A stretch of 64,000 nt of DNA from Streptomyces sp. NBC_01478 (GCF_036227225.1 NZ_CP109444.1:2232001-2296000); one strand, 5' to 3'. Positions 33,699-42,315 are shown, counted from the stretch's first letter. The notes: generated by a model from the sequence alone, not told the origin. Numbers and translations: made by a program.

Positions 33699-35399
33699 CT
33701 AGCCGGCGGCGAGCGCGGCCAACTCCCGGTCCACGGCGTCCTGGTGGGCCCGGGCGTCCTCGCGGGCCTTCTTCGGGCTCCAGCGGCCGGCCATCACGAA
33801 CACGAAGGGCAGGAAGAGGACCTGCCCGCCCACACAGATCCACCACCAGGTACGCCACTCCCCGGGACCGTCCTTGACGGCCTTCTGCACCTTCGGCCCG
33901 TACTCGTTGAGCACCTTGAGCTGCGGCTGCGCCTTCTGTACGACGGCCAGGTCGGCGGCGCCGACCTCCTTGACCGCCTGGGCGGCCAGGGCGGGGGGTG
34001 TCGTGGTCGGCGTGTACTTGCCCAGTTCGGCGAAGAGTTGGGGATGGGCGCCGACGATGGCCAGGGCCGGGGCGGCCTGCTTCTGCGCCGCCGCGACCTC
34101 GGCGCCGTGCTCGACGAGCGGGGTGACGGAGGTGACGAGCACCGGGATGAAGGCCGCCGACACGGCGACCACGATCCGTACCGTCCAGCCCCAGACGGCG
34201 AGACCGGCGGCGGTCGCGGCCGGATTGCGCTTCTCCACGGTCTCGGTGAAGCTCGCCATCCAGGGTGCGTAGGCGACCCCGCTGAACACACCGATCGCGA
34301 CGAACAGCCAGGCGAAGGTGTAGTAGTCGGTCGTCGCGTGGGTGGCCAGCGAGGCGAAGAACGCGGTCGCCACGATGGCGCCGATCGCGCCGACGATCAT
34401 GAAGGGCTTGCGCACCAGCAGCCGGTCCGAGAGCAGGCCGGCCACGATCAGCGCGAGGGCGTTGGCCGCCCAGTACCAGTTGGCCAGGCCGTTGGTGCGC
34501 TGCTCGCTGTAGCCGAAGGTGGTCGAGAAGTAGACGACGAAGTTGCCGACGGCCGCGTAGTAGAGCAGCAGGAAGACGGCGATCGCGAAGGCGGAGCCGA
34601 GGATGTCCAGGCGCAGCATCTGCCGCCACTCGCCGCGCCGTACCGCCTCGGTGTCCAGGCCCTTGGCGCGCGCCTCGACCAGGGCCCGGTCGCGCAGGCT
34701 GACCATGATCTGGTCGCGCAGCCCGGGCGACAGCTCGCGCAGGGCGAACAGGGTGACGACGAACACGACCAGTCCGGCCGCCCCGGAGTAGCGCAGCTCG
34801 TCCTGCCAACTCGCGGAGTCGAGCGTGTTGCTGGTCACCGAGGTGACGACCAGGCTGCCGATGACCGGGCCCATCGTCCAGTAGCCCATCGCGGTCGCGC
34901 GGCCGAGCTGCGGTGAGAAGTCCCGTATCAGCGCCGGGGTCGCGACCAGCACGATGCCCTCGACGAAGCTCACGACGGCGAACAGCACCAAGTAGGTCGT
35001 CTTGTCACCGGCGTTGGGCAGTCCGAAGAAGACCAGGAGCGCGGCGACGAGCAGTCCGTAGACCACGAGGTTCGCCCGTCCCCAGCGGTCCGCGAGGCCG
35101 GCTATGAGGGAGGCGAAGGCGCCGACCGCGTTGCCGACGACCGAGACCCAGACGAAGTAGCGGTAGGTCATGTCGAAGTGCGTGATGATCGACGTCGCCA
35201 CCGCGTACTGGATGTAGAGCATGTAGTAGAGCACGACGGTCGTGACCACCACGATCGCCAGGTACGACATGCGCCGCCCGGTGGCCGGATACGCCGCCAG
35301 GTCGCGGCGGTACAGCCGCCCGATCGAGCCGCGTGCGCCGGCGCCGGACGCGTCGGCACCGGAGCCTCTTGTGTCGAGAGGTGCGGAGGCGGAGGGCAT
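33699..35399 (-). CDS. MFS transporter with large extracytoplasmic insert
   Basis: A 566-residue MFS protein, longer than the usual 400-450. Motif A appears as GLADRWGRANLVVYG; about 12 TM segments. Two insertions explain the length: a cytoplasmic central loop (LVEARAKGLDTEAVRRGEWRQ) and an Ala/Val-rich 100-residue segment before the last TM helix (about residues 425-520). The TetR-like operator at 35475-35492 and GGGAG before the ATG suggest controlled expression. Substrate unknown. Confidence 0.9.
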   Translation of the reverse strand: MPSASAPLDTRGSGADASGAGARGSIGRLYRRDLAAYPATGRRMSYLAIVVVTTVVLYYMLYIQYAVATSIITHFDMTYRYFVWVSVVGNAVGAFASLIAGLADRWGRANLVVYGLLVAALLVFFGLPNAGDKTTYLVLFAVVSFVEGIVLVATPALIRDFSPQLGRATAMGYWTMGPVIGSLVVTSVTSNTLDSASWQDELRYSGAAGLVVFVVTLFALRELSPGLRDQIMVSLRDRALVEARAKGLDTEAVRRGEWRQMLRLDILGSAFAIAVFLLLYYAAVGNFVVYFSTTFGYSEQRTNGLANWYWAANALALIVAGLLSDRLLVRKPFMIVGAIGAIVATAFFASLATHATTDYYTFAWLFVAIGVFSGVAYAPWMASFTETVEKRNPAATAAGLAVWGWTVRIVVAVSAAFIPVLVTSVTPLVEHGAEVAAAQKQAAPALAIVGAHPQLFAELGKYTPTTTPPALAAQAVKEVGAADLAVVQKAQPQLKVLNEYGPKVQKAVKDGPGEWRTWWWICVGGQVLFLPFVFVMAGRWSPKKAREDARAHQDAVDRELAALAAG

Positions 35400-35474
35400 A
35401 CGACTCCCTTTGGAACAGCCGGGGACGAAGGGGGCGGTGGGAGGTGGGGGCTCCCTCCGTTCCGGCGGAGGCTA

Positions 35475-35492
35475 GTACCGACTGGTCGGTAC
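35475..35492. promoter_or_regulatory. TetR-type operator candidate of the MFS gene
   Basis: GTACCGAC and GTCGGTAC are exact complements around TG, with CTAG just outside on both sides. ACCGAC-N2-GTCGGT is a pattern typical of TetR sites in actinobacteria. It lies 76 bases upstream of the MFS start. Confidence 0.65.
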
Positions 35493-35541
35493 GGCTAGAT
35501 GCGCGACATGACTTCCTTGTGAGTCACCGCGGGTTGCCGGT

Positions 35542-35614
35542 GCCTGATCAGGCCTTATGCGCGGCCGACAGCGGAACGACAGGGACGTTTTACGTCTTCC
35601 TGATCTCGATCAGG
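35542..35614. promoter_or_regulatory. Pair of related palindromes before the Rieske gene
   Basis: GCCTGATCAGGC (35542-35553) is a perfect 12-base palindrome; CCTGATC-TC-GATCAGG (35599-35614) repeats the same half-sites with a wider centre. Both end in GATCAGGCC. They are centred about 60 bases apart, 90-160 bases before the Rieske start. Confidence 0.55.
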
Positions 35615-35704
35615 CCAAGCTCTCGACACCGTCTGAACGACGGTCACCCGCACGTCGTACCCCTTTGCACACCCACGAATGCTTTCCATGGAAGGAACGT
35701 CAGC

Positions 35705-36172
35705 ATGACCAGCGAATCGTTCGAACCCGTTACGGCGCCGTCCCGCCGCACCGCGTTGGCGGCGGTCGGCGCGGCGGGACTCGCCGTCGCGCTGACCGCG
35801 TGCTCGTCCAGCGACGACTCGTCGTCGGACACCTCGGGCTCCACCAGCACGGCCGGCTCGACCACCGCCCAGGGTGACGCGGGCGGTACCGAGCTGGCGA
35901 AGACCACCGACATCCCCGAGGGCGGCGGCAAGATCTTCGCCAGCCAGGGTGTGGTGGTCACCCAGCCGACGGCGGGCACCTACAAGGCGTTCTCGTCGAA
36001 GTGCACCCACCAGGGCTGTGCGGTGAGCAGCATCAGCAACGGCGTCATCGTGTGCCCGTGCCACCAGAGCGAGTTCTCCGTCACGGACGGCAGCGTGAAG
36101 AAGGGTCCCGCGACCCAGGCGCTGCCCGCCGAGCAGATCTCCGTCTCCGGGGACTCCATCACGCTGGCCTGA
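35705..36172 (+). CDS. Tat-exported Rieske [2Fe-2S] lipoprotein
   Basis: A 155-residue protein with a twin-arginine signal ending in a lipobox-like LTAC (Cys33), a Ser/Thr/Asp-rich linker and a Rieske domain. The cluster ligands are Cys100 and His102 in CTHQGC, Cys117 and His120 in CPCHQ; Cys105 and Cys119 can form the stabilising disulfide. It would be an electron carrier on the outer membrane face; partner unknown. ATG 35705 with GGAAGG upstream. It ends four bases from the convergent isochorismatase-like gene. Confidence 0.93.
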   Translation: MTSESFEPVTAPSRRTALAAVGAAGLAVALTACSSSDDSSSDTSGSTSTAGSTTAQGDAGGTELAKTTDIPEGGGKIFASQGVVVTQPTAGTYKAFSSKCTHQGCAVSSISNGVIVCPCHQSEFSVTDGSVKKGPATQALPAEQISVSGDSITLA

Positions 36173-36175
36173 CGG

Positions 36176-36817
36176 TCAGGCTCGGCGTGGTCGTTTGAGA
36201 CAGCCCAGCACCTCGTCCGTGGTCGCGACCGTAGCGACCAATGCGAGGGTGTTGCGGATCATCGCGGGGGTGTACTCGGCAGGCACCCCCGCGATGGCGT
36301 CCCCGGGGACGACGACGGTGTAGCCGCGGTTGACGGCGTCGAACACCGTGTTGGGAATGGCCACGTTGGCCGAGACACCGGTGACGATCAGTGTGCGGCA
36401 GCCCAAGTTGCGCAGCAGCGCGTCGACTTCGGTGCCGTGGAGCGGCGACAGACCGTGCAGCCGTCGTACGACGAAGTCCTCCTCGGCGACTTCGATCGGG
36501 GGTGCCACGCGTACCGCCGTGGTGCCCGAGAGCTGTTGTACGGGCAGGCGTTCGGCGGCGCGGAAGAGCCGGGCGTTGCGGTTGGCGCCCCGGCCGTCCG
36601 GGCGGCGCTCGGCGATCGCGTGGATCACCTGCACTCCGCTCTCGTGGGCGGCGGCGACCAGGCGGGCCACGTTGGCGAGCGCGCCCGACGAGCGTGCCGC
36701 TAGGGCGAGTTCGGGCAGTGCGCTGTCCGGGCCGACCACTCCCTGTTGACATTCGACGGTCAGCAGGGCAGTGCTCACCGTGTCGAGGATCTCACTGAGT
36801 TGTGCGTGCGACGGCAT
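36176..36817 (-). CDS. Isochorismatase-like protein lacking the catalytic triad
   Basis: The 213-residue protein has the isochorismatase/cysteine hydrolase fold (LLTVECQQGVVGPDSALPEL; TLIVTGVSANVAIPNTVFDAVNRGY). All three expected catalytic positions are changed: Asp to Glu (VECQQ), Lys to Arg (FVVRRLHG) and Cys to Ala (NVAIPNT). It is therefore probably a non-catalytic member. ATG 36817 follows AGGGAGA. It is convergent with the Rieske gene and divergent from the PPOX gene. Confidence 0.88.
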   Translation of the reverse strand: MPSHAQLSEILDTVSTALLTVECQQGVVGPDSALPELALAARSSGALANVARLVAAAHESGVQVIHAIAERRPDGRGANRNARLFRAAERLPVQQLSGTTAVRVAPPIEVAEEDFVVRRLHGLSPLHGTEVDALLRNLGCRTLIVTGVSANVAIPNTVFDAVNRGYTVVVPGDAIAGVPAEYTPAMIRNTLALVATVATTDEVLGCLKRPRRA

Positions 36818-36908
36818 GGCTCTCCCTTGTCGCCGACGGCCGGGGCGGGCGACAGTAACGAGCATCGCGTGCGTACGGAAGACGGCCGACGCCCATCCGG
36901 CCATTTTC

Positions 36909-36923
36909 CTGACGCCCCGTCAG
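36909..36923. promoter_or_regulatory. Inverted repeat CTGACG-N3-CGTCAG
   Basis: Perfect six-base arms around CCC, 42 bases before the PPOX start at 36965. A near-identical site occurs before the SRPBCC gene (45658). Confidence 0.55.
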
Positions 36924-36964
36924 AAGCGGCTGCCGCCGCTCGCGCCGTAGCCGAAGGGGATCGC

Positions 36965-37432
36965 ATGACCGCCACTCAGCGTCGAGGCCGGAAGATCATG
37001 ATGACACCCGAGGAACTGGACGAGTTCCTCGCCACCGAGCGCACCTGCCGGGTCGCGACCGCCTCCGCGGACGGGGCCCCGCATGTCAGCCCGCTCTGGT
37101 TCGCGTGGGACGGCACCTCGCTGTGGCTGTACTCGATCACGCGCAGCAAGCGCTGGGCCGATCTGCGCCGCGATCCGCGCGTCGCGGTGGTGGTCGACGG
37201 CGGGCACGCCTACGACGAGTTGCGGGGCGTCGAGCTGGCCGGGACCGTCGAGTTCGTGGGCGAGGCCCCGCGCACGGGCGAGCCGCATCCCGAACTCGTC
37301 GCCGTGGAGAAGCTGTTCGCGCAGAAGAACTTCGGCCTCGACGCGATGCCGTACGACGGCCGGCACGCGTGGGTACGACTGACGCCGGACACGCTGACGT
37401 CCTGGGACTTCCGCAAGTTGGCGGCGCTGTAG
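36965..37432 (+). CDS. PPOX-class (pyridoxamine 5'-phosphate oxidase-like) flavoprotein
   Basis: A 155-residue split-barrel protein. RTCRVATASADGAPHVSPLWFAWD is the typical first strands, then LYSITRSKRWADLRRDPRVAVVVD. Members bind FMN or F420 and reduce small substrates; actinobacterial ones are often F420-dependent. ATG 36965 has AAGGGG six bases upstream. Confidence 0.9.
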   Translation: MTATQRRGRKIMMTPEELDEFLATERTCRVATASADGAPHVSPLWFAWDGTSLWLYSITRSKRWADLRRDPRVAVVVDGGHAYDELRGVELAGTVEFVGEAPRTGEPHPELVAVEKLFAQKNFGLDAMPYDGRHAWVRLTPDTLTSWDFRKLAAL

Positions 37433-37471
37433 GGGAGTTGGCTGGGCACATGCCGGCGGCTCTGCGGGCGG

Positions 37472-37590
37472 GTTGACCGCGCCGTGCGCAAGTCGGCGCG
37501 TCTGTAGGCGCGTTGGCCGCGCCGCGCGCACGTCGGCCGCTCCGCCGGCGAGTCGCCCGTACTGCCCGCAAGTCGGCTGCCCGCCGGCGA
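37472..37590. repeat. Three 40-bp imperfect tandem repeats
   Basis: Units start at 37472 (GTTGACCGCGCCG), 37512 (GTTGGCCGCGCCG) and 37552 (GTCGCCCGTACTG), with CAAGTCGGC or CACGTCGGC in each; a truncated fourth starts at 37591. They fill the gap between the convergent PPOX and LysR genes. Confidence 0.75.
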
Positions 37591-37608
37591 GTTGCCTCAG
37601 GCGGGCCG

Positions 37609-38511
37609 TCAGGCGACCGTCTCCGCCGCCGCCTGCAACGCCTCGACCGCCGCGCGGATGGACGGGCGGCGGTCGGCGTCCGCGCGCCAGACGACGTAGA
37701 CATGTCGGCGCACCCGCTGCTTCAGGGGGACGGTGACGACTCCGGCGGGCATCGGGTTGCGGCCCAGCAGGGGTACGACGCAGACGCCCAACCCGGCGGC
37801 CACCAGGCCCAGTTGGGTGTGTGTCTCGGCGGCGCGGTGGCCGATGATCGGTTCGATGCTCCGGGAGCGCAGGGTGAACATCAGCCACTCGTGGCAGAAC
37901 TCGCCCTCGGCCCAGGTGATCCACTCGTCGTCGGCGAACTCCCCGAGGTCCACCTCCTCGCGCCCGGCCAGCCGATGACCGGTCGGCATCGCCACATCGG
38001 CGGGGTCGTCCAGGATCGGCGCCTTCACCAGACCGTCGGGCAGCGGCATCGGCTTGTTGTACCAGTCCAGGACGACGGCGAGGTCGAGATCACCGCGCAC
38101 GACACCCGCGATGCCACTCTCCGGTTCCTGCTCCGTGGAGCGGACACGAAGGGCGGGATGCCGGGCGCGGAGGGCGGCGAGCGCGGTGGGGAAGAGGCCG
38201 CGGGCGGCGGTGGGAAACGCCGAGATCCTCAACTCGCCCACGACCTGCCCCCGTTGGGCCTCCAGGTCGGCCTGCGCCAGCTCCACCTGGGACAGGATGC
38301 GCCCCGCGTGCTCCGCGAGCAGCCGGCCGGCGTCGGTGAGCCGCACCCCCCGCCCGTTCTTCGCGAGGAGCTGCTGGCCGACCTCCCGCTCCAGCTTGGA
38401 CATCTGCTGCGACACCGCCGAGGTCGTCACATGCAGCGCCTCGGCGGCACCGCTGACCGAGCCGTGCCGGGCGAGGGCGTCCAGGGTGCGCAGTCGCTCC
38501 AGATTCAACAT
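37609..38511 (-). CDS. LysR-family transcriptional regulator
   Basis: A 300-residue LTTR: N-terminal wHTH (LRTLDALARHGSVSGAAEAL, then TTSAVSQQMSKLE), a linker helix and the two-lobed ligand domain starting at VVGELRISAFPTA. Ligand unknown. It is divergent from an EamA transporter across 74 bases holding repeats, so that transporter is its likely target. Confidence 0.95.
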   Translation of the reverse strand: MLNLERLRTLDALARHGSVSGAAEALHVTTSAVSQQMSKLEREVGQQLLAKNGRGVRLTDAGRLLAEHAGRILSQVELAQADLEAQRGQVVGELRISAFPTAARGLFPTALAALRARHPALRVRSTEQEPESGIAGVVRGDLDLAVVLDWYNKPMPLPDGLVKAPILDDPADVAMPTGHRLAGREEVDLGEFADDEWITWAEGEFCHEWLMFTLRSRSIEPIIGHRAAETHTQLGLVAAGLGVCVVPLLGRNPMPAGVVTVPLKQRVRRHVYVVWRADADRRPSIRAAVEALQAAAETVA

Positions 38512-38519
38512 GTAAGCGA

Positions 38520-38561
38520 TGCTACGAGAAACCAGGCGCGAATTCTCGCTTGTGCTACGAG
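38520..38561. promoter_or_regulatory. LysR/EamA divergent regulatory region with repeats
   Basis: TGCTACGAG occurs twice in the same direction (38520-38528, 38553-38561). Between them CGAGAA (38525-38530) and TTCTCG (38543-38548) form an inverted repeat, spacing 12. A LysR tetramer could bind both. Confidence 0.5.
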
Positions 38562-38585
38562 GTTGGGGCCAGGATCTTGGTTCTC

Positions 38586-39545
38586 ATGACCAGCGCCGTG
38601 CCCACCGCCGCCACCCGGAAGCAGACCCGGGACACCGCCGACACCACCGCTCCCCTCCCCCGCCGCGCACTCGACTGGCGGCTGCGCTTCGGGGCGCTCT
38701 CCCTCATCTGGGGCTTCAGTTTCCTGCTCATCAAGGTGGGCACGCACGGCTACGCGCCCTTCCAAGTCACGTTCGGGCGGCTGCTGTTCGGGACGGCGGT
38801 GCTCGCGGCGGCGATGGCGGTGAAGCGCGAGCGGCTGCCACGGGGTGCGCGCACATGGGTCCGTCTGACGGTCGCCGCCTTCCTGCTCAACGCGCTGCCG
38901 TTCTCGCTCTTCGCCTACTCGGAGCTGACGATCCCGTCCACGCTCGCGGGCATCTGCAACGCGACCTCGCCGTTGTGGGGCATGGCGCTGTCCCTGGTCG
39001 CCCTCTCCGAGGACCGCCCGACCCGCGTCCGCGTTGCCGGTCTGGGCCTGGGCTTCCTGGGCGTCCTGACGGTCCTGGGCGCCTGGCAGGGCTTCCACGG
39101 CCTGGACGCCACGGGCACGGCGATGGCCCTGCTGGCCTCGCTCAGCTATCCGATCGGCTGGATCTACGTCCGCCGCACGCTGGCGGGCACCGACGCGTCG
39201 CATCTCTCCCTGACGGGCGCCCAGTTGCTCCTGGCGACCCTCCAACTGGCCGTCATCACCCCGCTGTTCACGTCGGTGCCGGCCCGCTTCCCCCTCCTCC
39301 CCCTGCTGGCGATCGCCGCGCTGGGCGCCCTGGGCACGGGACTCGCCGTCCTCCTCCAGTACGGCCTGGTCGCCGAGGTCGGCCCCACCACCGCCCAGAT
39401 GGTCACGTACTTCATCCCGGTCGTCGCCACGGCGGCGGGCGTCGCGATCCTGGGCGAGACGCTGACCTGGTCGACTCCGGTCGGGGCGGTGATCGTGCTG
39501 GCGGGGGCGGGACTTACGCAGGCGGGGCGCAGGGCAGGCCGGTAG
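38586..39545 (+). CDS. EamA (DMT) family transporter
   Basis: A 319-residue protein with ten TM helices in two EamA repeats (first ALSLIWGFSFLLIKVG; second AMALLASLSYPIGWIYVRR). The N-terminus has a 28-residue cytoplasmic extension. Members export amino acids or metabolites. ATG 38586 is chosen as the first good start; no strong ribosome binding site. Under probable control of the divergent LysR. Confidence 0.92.
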   Translation: MTSAVPTAATRKQTRDTADTTAPLPRRALDWRLRFGALSLIWGFSFLLIKVGTHGYAPFQVTFGRLLFGTAVLAAAMAVKRERLPRGARTWVRLTVAAFLLNALPFSLFAYSELTIPSTLAGICNATSPLWGMALSLVALSEDRPTRVRVAGLGLGFLGVLTVLGAWQGFHGLDATGTAMALLASLSYPIGWIYVRRTLAGTDASHLSLTGAQLLLATLQLAVITPLFTSVPARFPLLPLLAIAALGALGTGLAVLLQYGLVAEVGPTTAQMVTYFIPVVATAAGVAILGETLTWSTPVGAVIVLAGAGLTQAGRRAGR

Positions 39546-39588
39546 GCGGGCCCCGAGGCGGCCCCGAGTCGGGAGGGCCCGGAACCTC

Positions 39589-40920
39589 CTACGCGTACCC
39601 CCGGACCGGCGTCGGCCCGCAGGCGGAAGCGATCGCCTCCGCCAGGGCGTCCGTCTCGTCGGGTGTCAGGGTCGAGACGGTGACGCGGATGCCGGGGGAT
39701 GCGCTCAGCCGGAAGCGCGCGCCGGGAGCCACGGCCCAGCCGGCGTGGAGGAGGCGGGAGACCGCGCCGGTCTCGTCCGGTACGGGGATCCACACGTTGA
39801 GGCCGCTGATGCCGTGGGCCGCGACCCCGCGTTCGGCGAGCGCGGCGGTAAGCGCGTCCCGGCGGGCGCCGTACGCGGCCGCCACCGCCGGTGTGTCGAC
39901 CGCGCCGTCGGCCCACAGCCGGGCCACGGCCCGCTGGGTCAGGCGGCTGACCCAGCCCGGGCCCAGCCGTTGCCGGCCACGGACCCGGTCGAGGGTGACG
40001 GCGTCGCCGGTGAGCACGGCGAGCCGTAGATCGGGGCCGTACGCCTTGGCCGCCGATCGGACGAAGGCCCAGGTGCGGGTGGTGCCGGCCAGGGGGTGCA
40101 GGGGCTGGTCGACGATGCCGTGACCGTGGTCGTCCTCGATCAGCAGGGTCTCCGGGTGGGCCCGGAGCACGGAACGCAAGGCACGCGCGCGCGTGGCGCT
40201 CACCACCGCTCCGGTGGGGTTCTGCGCCCGGTCGGTGACGATCAGGGCCCGCGCACCGGACTCCAGCGCGGCGCGCACGTCGTCGGGGAGCGGCCCCTCG
40301 TCGTCGACACCGACGGGGGTCACGCGCAGCCCGAGCGCCGGTACGAGATCGAGCAGGCTGCCCCACCCGGGGTCCTCCACGGCGACGGTGTCCCCGGGCT
40401 TCAGATGGGCGCTCAGGACCCGCTCGATGACGTCCAGCGAGCCGGAGCCGACGGCCACGGGGCCCGCCGGGACCCCGTCCGCGTCCAGTTCGGCCCGCGC
40501 GATGCGCGCCAGCTCCGGTTCGACCGGGGCGTCGCCGTACATCACCGGTGCCCGGTCGGACTGTTCGGCGGCGAAGGTGAACGCGCGGGCGAGGGAGGGC
40601 AGCAGCGCCCGGTCCGGGTTGCCGTGGGAAACATCGCGCACCCCCGCCGGCACGTCCACCCGGATGTGCTCGCGCCCGGTCGTGGCCGGCTTGGGCCGCA
40701 CCCGGCTGCCCCGGCGCCCGGCGGTCTCGATGACCCCGCGCTCCCGCAGCGTCCGGTACGCGGCCGCGACCGTGTTCGGGTTCACTCCCAGCTCTACGGC
40801 CAACTCCCGCATGGGCGGCAGCAGTTGCCCCGGCTCCAGCTCCCCGGAGCCCACCGCGCGCTCGACGTCCGCCGCGATGTCCGCTGCGCGTCGCCCTTCG
40901 ATCCGATATCCTCCTAGCAC
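39589..40920 (-). CDS. MocR-type regulator (GntR wHTH fused to aminotransferase fold)
   Basis: The 443-residue protein joins a GntR wHTH (LPPMRELAVELGVNPNTVAAAYRTLRERGVIETAGRRGSRV) to a class I aminotransferase domain. PLP-binding Lys is in RSAAKAYGPDLRLAVL. Such MocR/PdxR proteins use PLP as effector, often in vitamin B6 or amino acid control. GTG 40920 is chosen because TAGTGT (40931-40926) would place the transcript start there; GTG 40929 is alternative. Divergent PPOX genes are likely targets. Confidence 0.93.
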   Translation of the reverse strand: MLGGYRIEGRRAADIAADVERAVGSGELEPGQLLPPMRELAVELGVNPNTVAAAYRTLRERGVIETAGRRGSRVRPKPATTGREHIRVDVPAGVRDVSHGNPDRALLPSLARAFTFAAEQSDRAPVMYGDAPVEPELARIARAELDADGVPAGPVAVGSGSLDVIERVLSAHLKPGDTVAVEDPGWGSLLDLVPALGLRVTPVGVDDEGPLPDDVRAALESGARALIVTDRAQNPTGAVVSATRARALRSVLRAHPETLLIEDDHGHGIVDQPLHPLAGTTRTWAFVRSAAKAYGPDLRLAVLTGDAVTLDRVRGRQRLGPGWVSRLTQRAVARLWADGAVDTPAVAAAYGARRDALTAALAERGVAAHGISGLNVWIPVPDETGAVSRLLHAGWAVAPGARFRLSASPGIRVTVSTLTPDETDALAEAIASACGPTPVRGYA

Positions 40921-40925
40921 AAAGC

Positions 40926-40943
40926 ACACTATGCACTAGTGCA
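40926..40943. promoter_or_regulatory. MocR promoter/operator with 12-bp palindrome
   Basis: TGCACTAGTGCA (40932-40943) is a perfect palindrome overlapping the region just upstream of the MocR -10 box. Repeated AGCAC elements (40916, 40923) precede it. MocR proteins often bind such repeats. Confidence 0.55.
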
Positions 40944-40981
40944 ATACGAATGGCAACCGGCGACCAGCAACTGGAGAGCAC

Positions 40982-41668
40982 ATGCAGGGGACCACCTCGA
41001 AGCCGACGTCACCACCCGCCGCCTACACGCCCACCGACCGGACCGTCCCCACCCGCTCCGCGGACCGGGCGTCGTACGACAAGGAGCTGGTGCACGCGAT
41101 ACTCGACGAGGCCTATGTCTGCCACCTCGGCTTCGTGCGCGACGGGGCGCCGGTCGTGCTGCCGACGCTGTACGGGCGGGTCGGCGAGCGGCTGTACGTG
41201 CACGGTTCGACGGGTGCGCGCCCGCTGCGGATGACGGGGCAGGCCGATCCGGGGCTCCCGGTGTGTCTGACGGTCACGCACGTCGACGGTCTGGTGCTGG
41301 CCCGTTCCGCGTTCCACCACTCGATCAACTACCGGTCCGTGGTGGTGCACGGCATCGCCCACCAGGTGACGGACCCGCAGGAGAAGCGGACGGCGCTGGA
41401 CGCGCTGGTCGACCACGTCGTGCCGGGCCGGTCGGCGGACTCGCGGCCCGCGAACAAGAAGGAACTCGCCGCCACGATGGTGATCCGCCTCGACCTCGAC
41501 CAGGTCTCCGCCAAGCTCCGCACCGGCGGCGCCAACGACGACCCCGAGGACCTGGACCTCCCGCACTGGGCCGGCGTGGTCCCCCTCCAGCCGTCCTACG
41601 GAGCCCCGCTCCCGAACGACGACCTGGCCCCCGGCACCGAACTCCCCGACTACCTCGCCGCGTTGTAA
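40982..41668 (+). CDS. PPOX-class flavin-binding protein (NimA-like)
   Basis: A 228-residue split-barrel protein of the Pyridox_ox_2 family: YVCHLGFVRDGAPVVLPTLYGRVGERLYVHGST and SRPANKKELAATMVIRLDLDQVSAKLR. The His in CLTVTHVDGLVLARSAFHHSINYRSVV is family-typical. ATG 40982 with GGAG upstream. It overlaps the next gene by one base (TAATG). Confidence 0.92.
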   Translation: MQGTTSKPTSPPAAYTPTDRTVPTRSADRASYDKELVHAILDEAYVCHLGFVRDGAPVVLPTLYGRVGERLYVHGSTGARPLRMTGQADPGLPVCLTVTHVDGLVLARSAFHHSINYRSVVVHGIAHQVTDPQEKRTALDALVDHVVPGRSADSRPANKKELAATMVIRLDLDQVSAKLRTGGANDDPEDLDLPHWAGVVPLQPSYGAPLPNDDLAPGTELPDYLAAL

Positions 41669-42303
41669 TGCTCATCCACCCCTGGGACGCACCCCAGGAC
41701 GACACCGAGTGGCAACACTGGCTCGCCGCCCACGACTTCGGCCAACTGGCGGTCAACGGCCCTTCCGGAGAGCCCCCGTTCGTCCAGCCGCTCCACTTCG
41801 CCTACGACCCGGAGCGCGGCGAGGCGATCACTCATCTCGCCCGCCCCAACCCCCTGTTGCCCGCGCTTGAGGCCGCCCCTCAGGTGGTCCTGAGCGTCGT
41901 CGACGACTACGTGTACGTCCCGGGCCCCTGGCAGGCCGAACCGGACGGCCCGGCCGAGCACGGCGTACCGACGAGCTTCTACGCGGCGGTCCAACTCCGT
42001 TGCACCGCGCACCTGGTGGACGACCCCGCCGAGATGGCACCCCTCCTCGATCACCAGGTCGGGCACTTCCAGCCCGAGGGCGGCTCGTCGCCGGTCGTCG
42101 CGGGCGGGCCGCCGTACGGACGGCTGTTGTCCGGTATCCGGGTGGTGCGGCTCGAAGTGACCGGTGTGCGGGCGAAGTTCAAGTACGCGGGGAAGCGGTC
42201 GGCCGCGGTCCAGGACCGGATCGCGGCGGGGCTCGTGGAGCGGGGCGGGCCTCGGGACGCCGTGGCCCGGGAGCATCTGCTGCGCCGGCGCCGGGAAGGC
42301 TGA
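41668..42303 (+). CDS. PaiB-type FMN-binding protein
   Basis: The 211-residue protein matches the FMN-binding negative regulator PaiB family: FVQPLHFAYDP, ITHLARPNPLLPAL, VPTSFYAAVQLRCTAHLV and FKYAGKRSAAVQDRIAAGL. PaiB helps control spermine handling and sporulation in Bacillus. Translationally coupled to the PPOX gene; both are probably under MocR control. Confidence 0.92.
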   Translation: MLIHPWDAPQDDTEWQHWLAAHDFGQLAVNGPSGEPPFVQPLHFAYDPERGEAITHLARPNPLLPALEAAPQVVLSVVDDYVYVPGPWQAEPDGPAEHGVPTSFYAAVQLRCTAHLVDDPAEMAPLLDHQVGHFQPEGGSSPVVAGGPPYGRLLSGIRVVRLEVTGVRAKFKYAGKRSAAVQDRIAAGLVERGGPRDAVAREHLLRRRREG

Positions 42304-42315
42304 CGGGGTCTCTCC

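Larger units (their letters stand above)
35400..35704. other. Divergent intergenic region rich in palindromes
   Basis: These 305 bases separate the MFS and Rieske genes and contain three palindromes, listed separately. No gene is seen. Confidence 0.6.

Noticed and set aside
37472-37590. Tandem repeats as a CRISPR array
   Set aside because: Units are contiguous with no unique spacers; no cas genes nearby. The same applies to 19977-20078 and 44557-44700.
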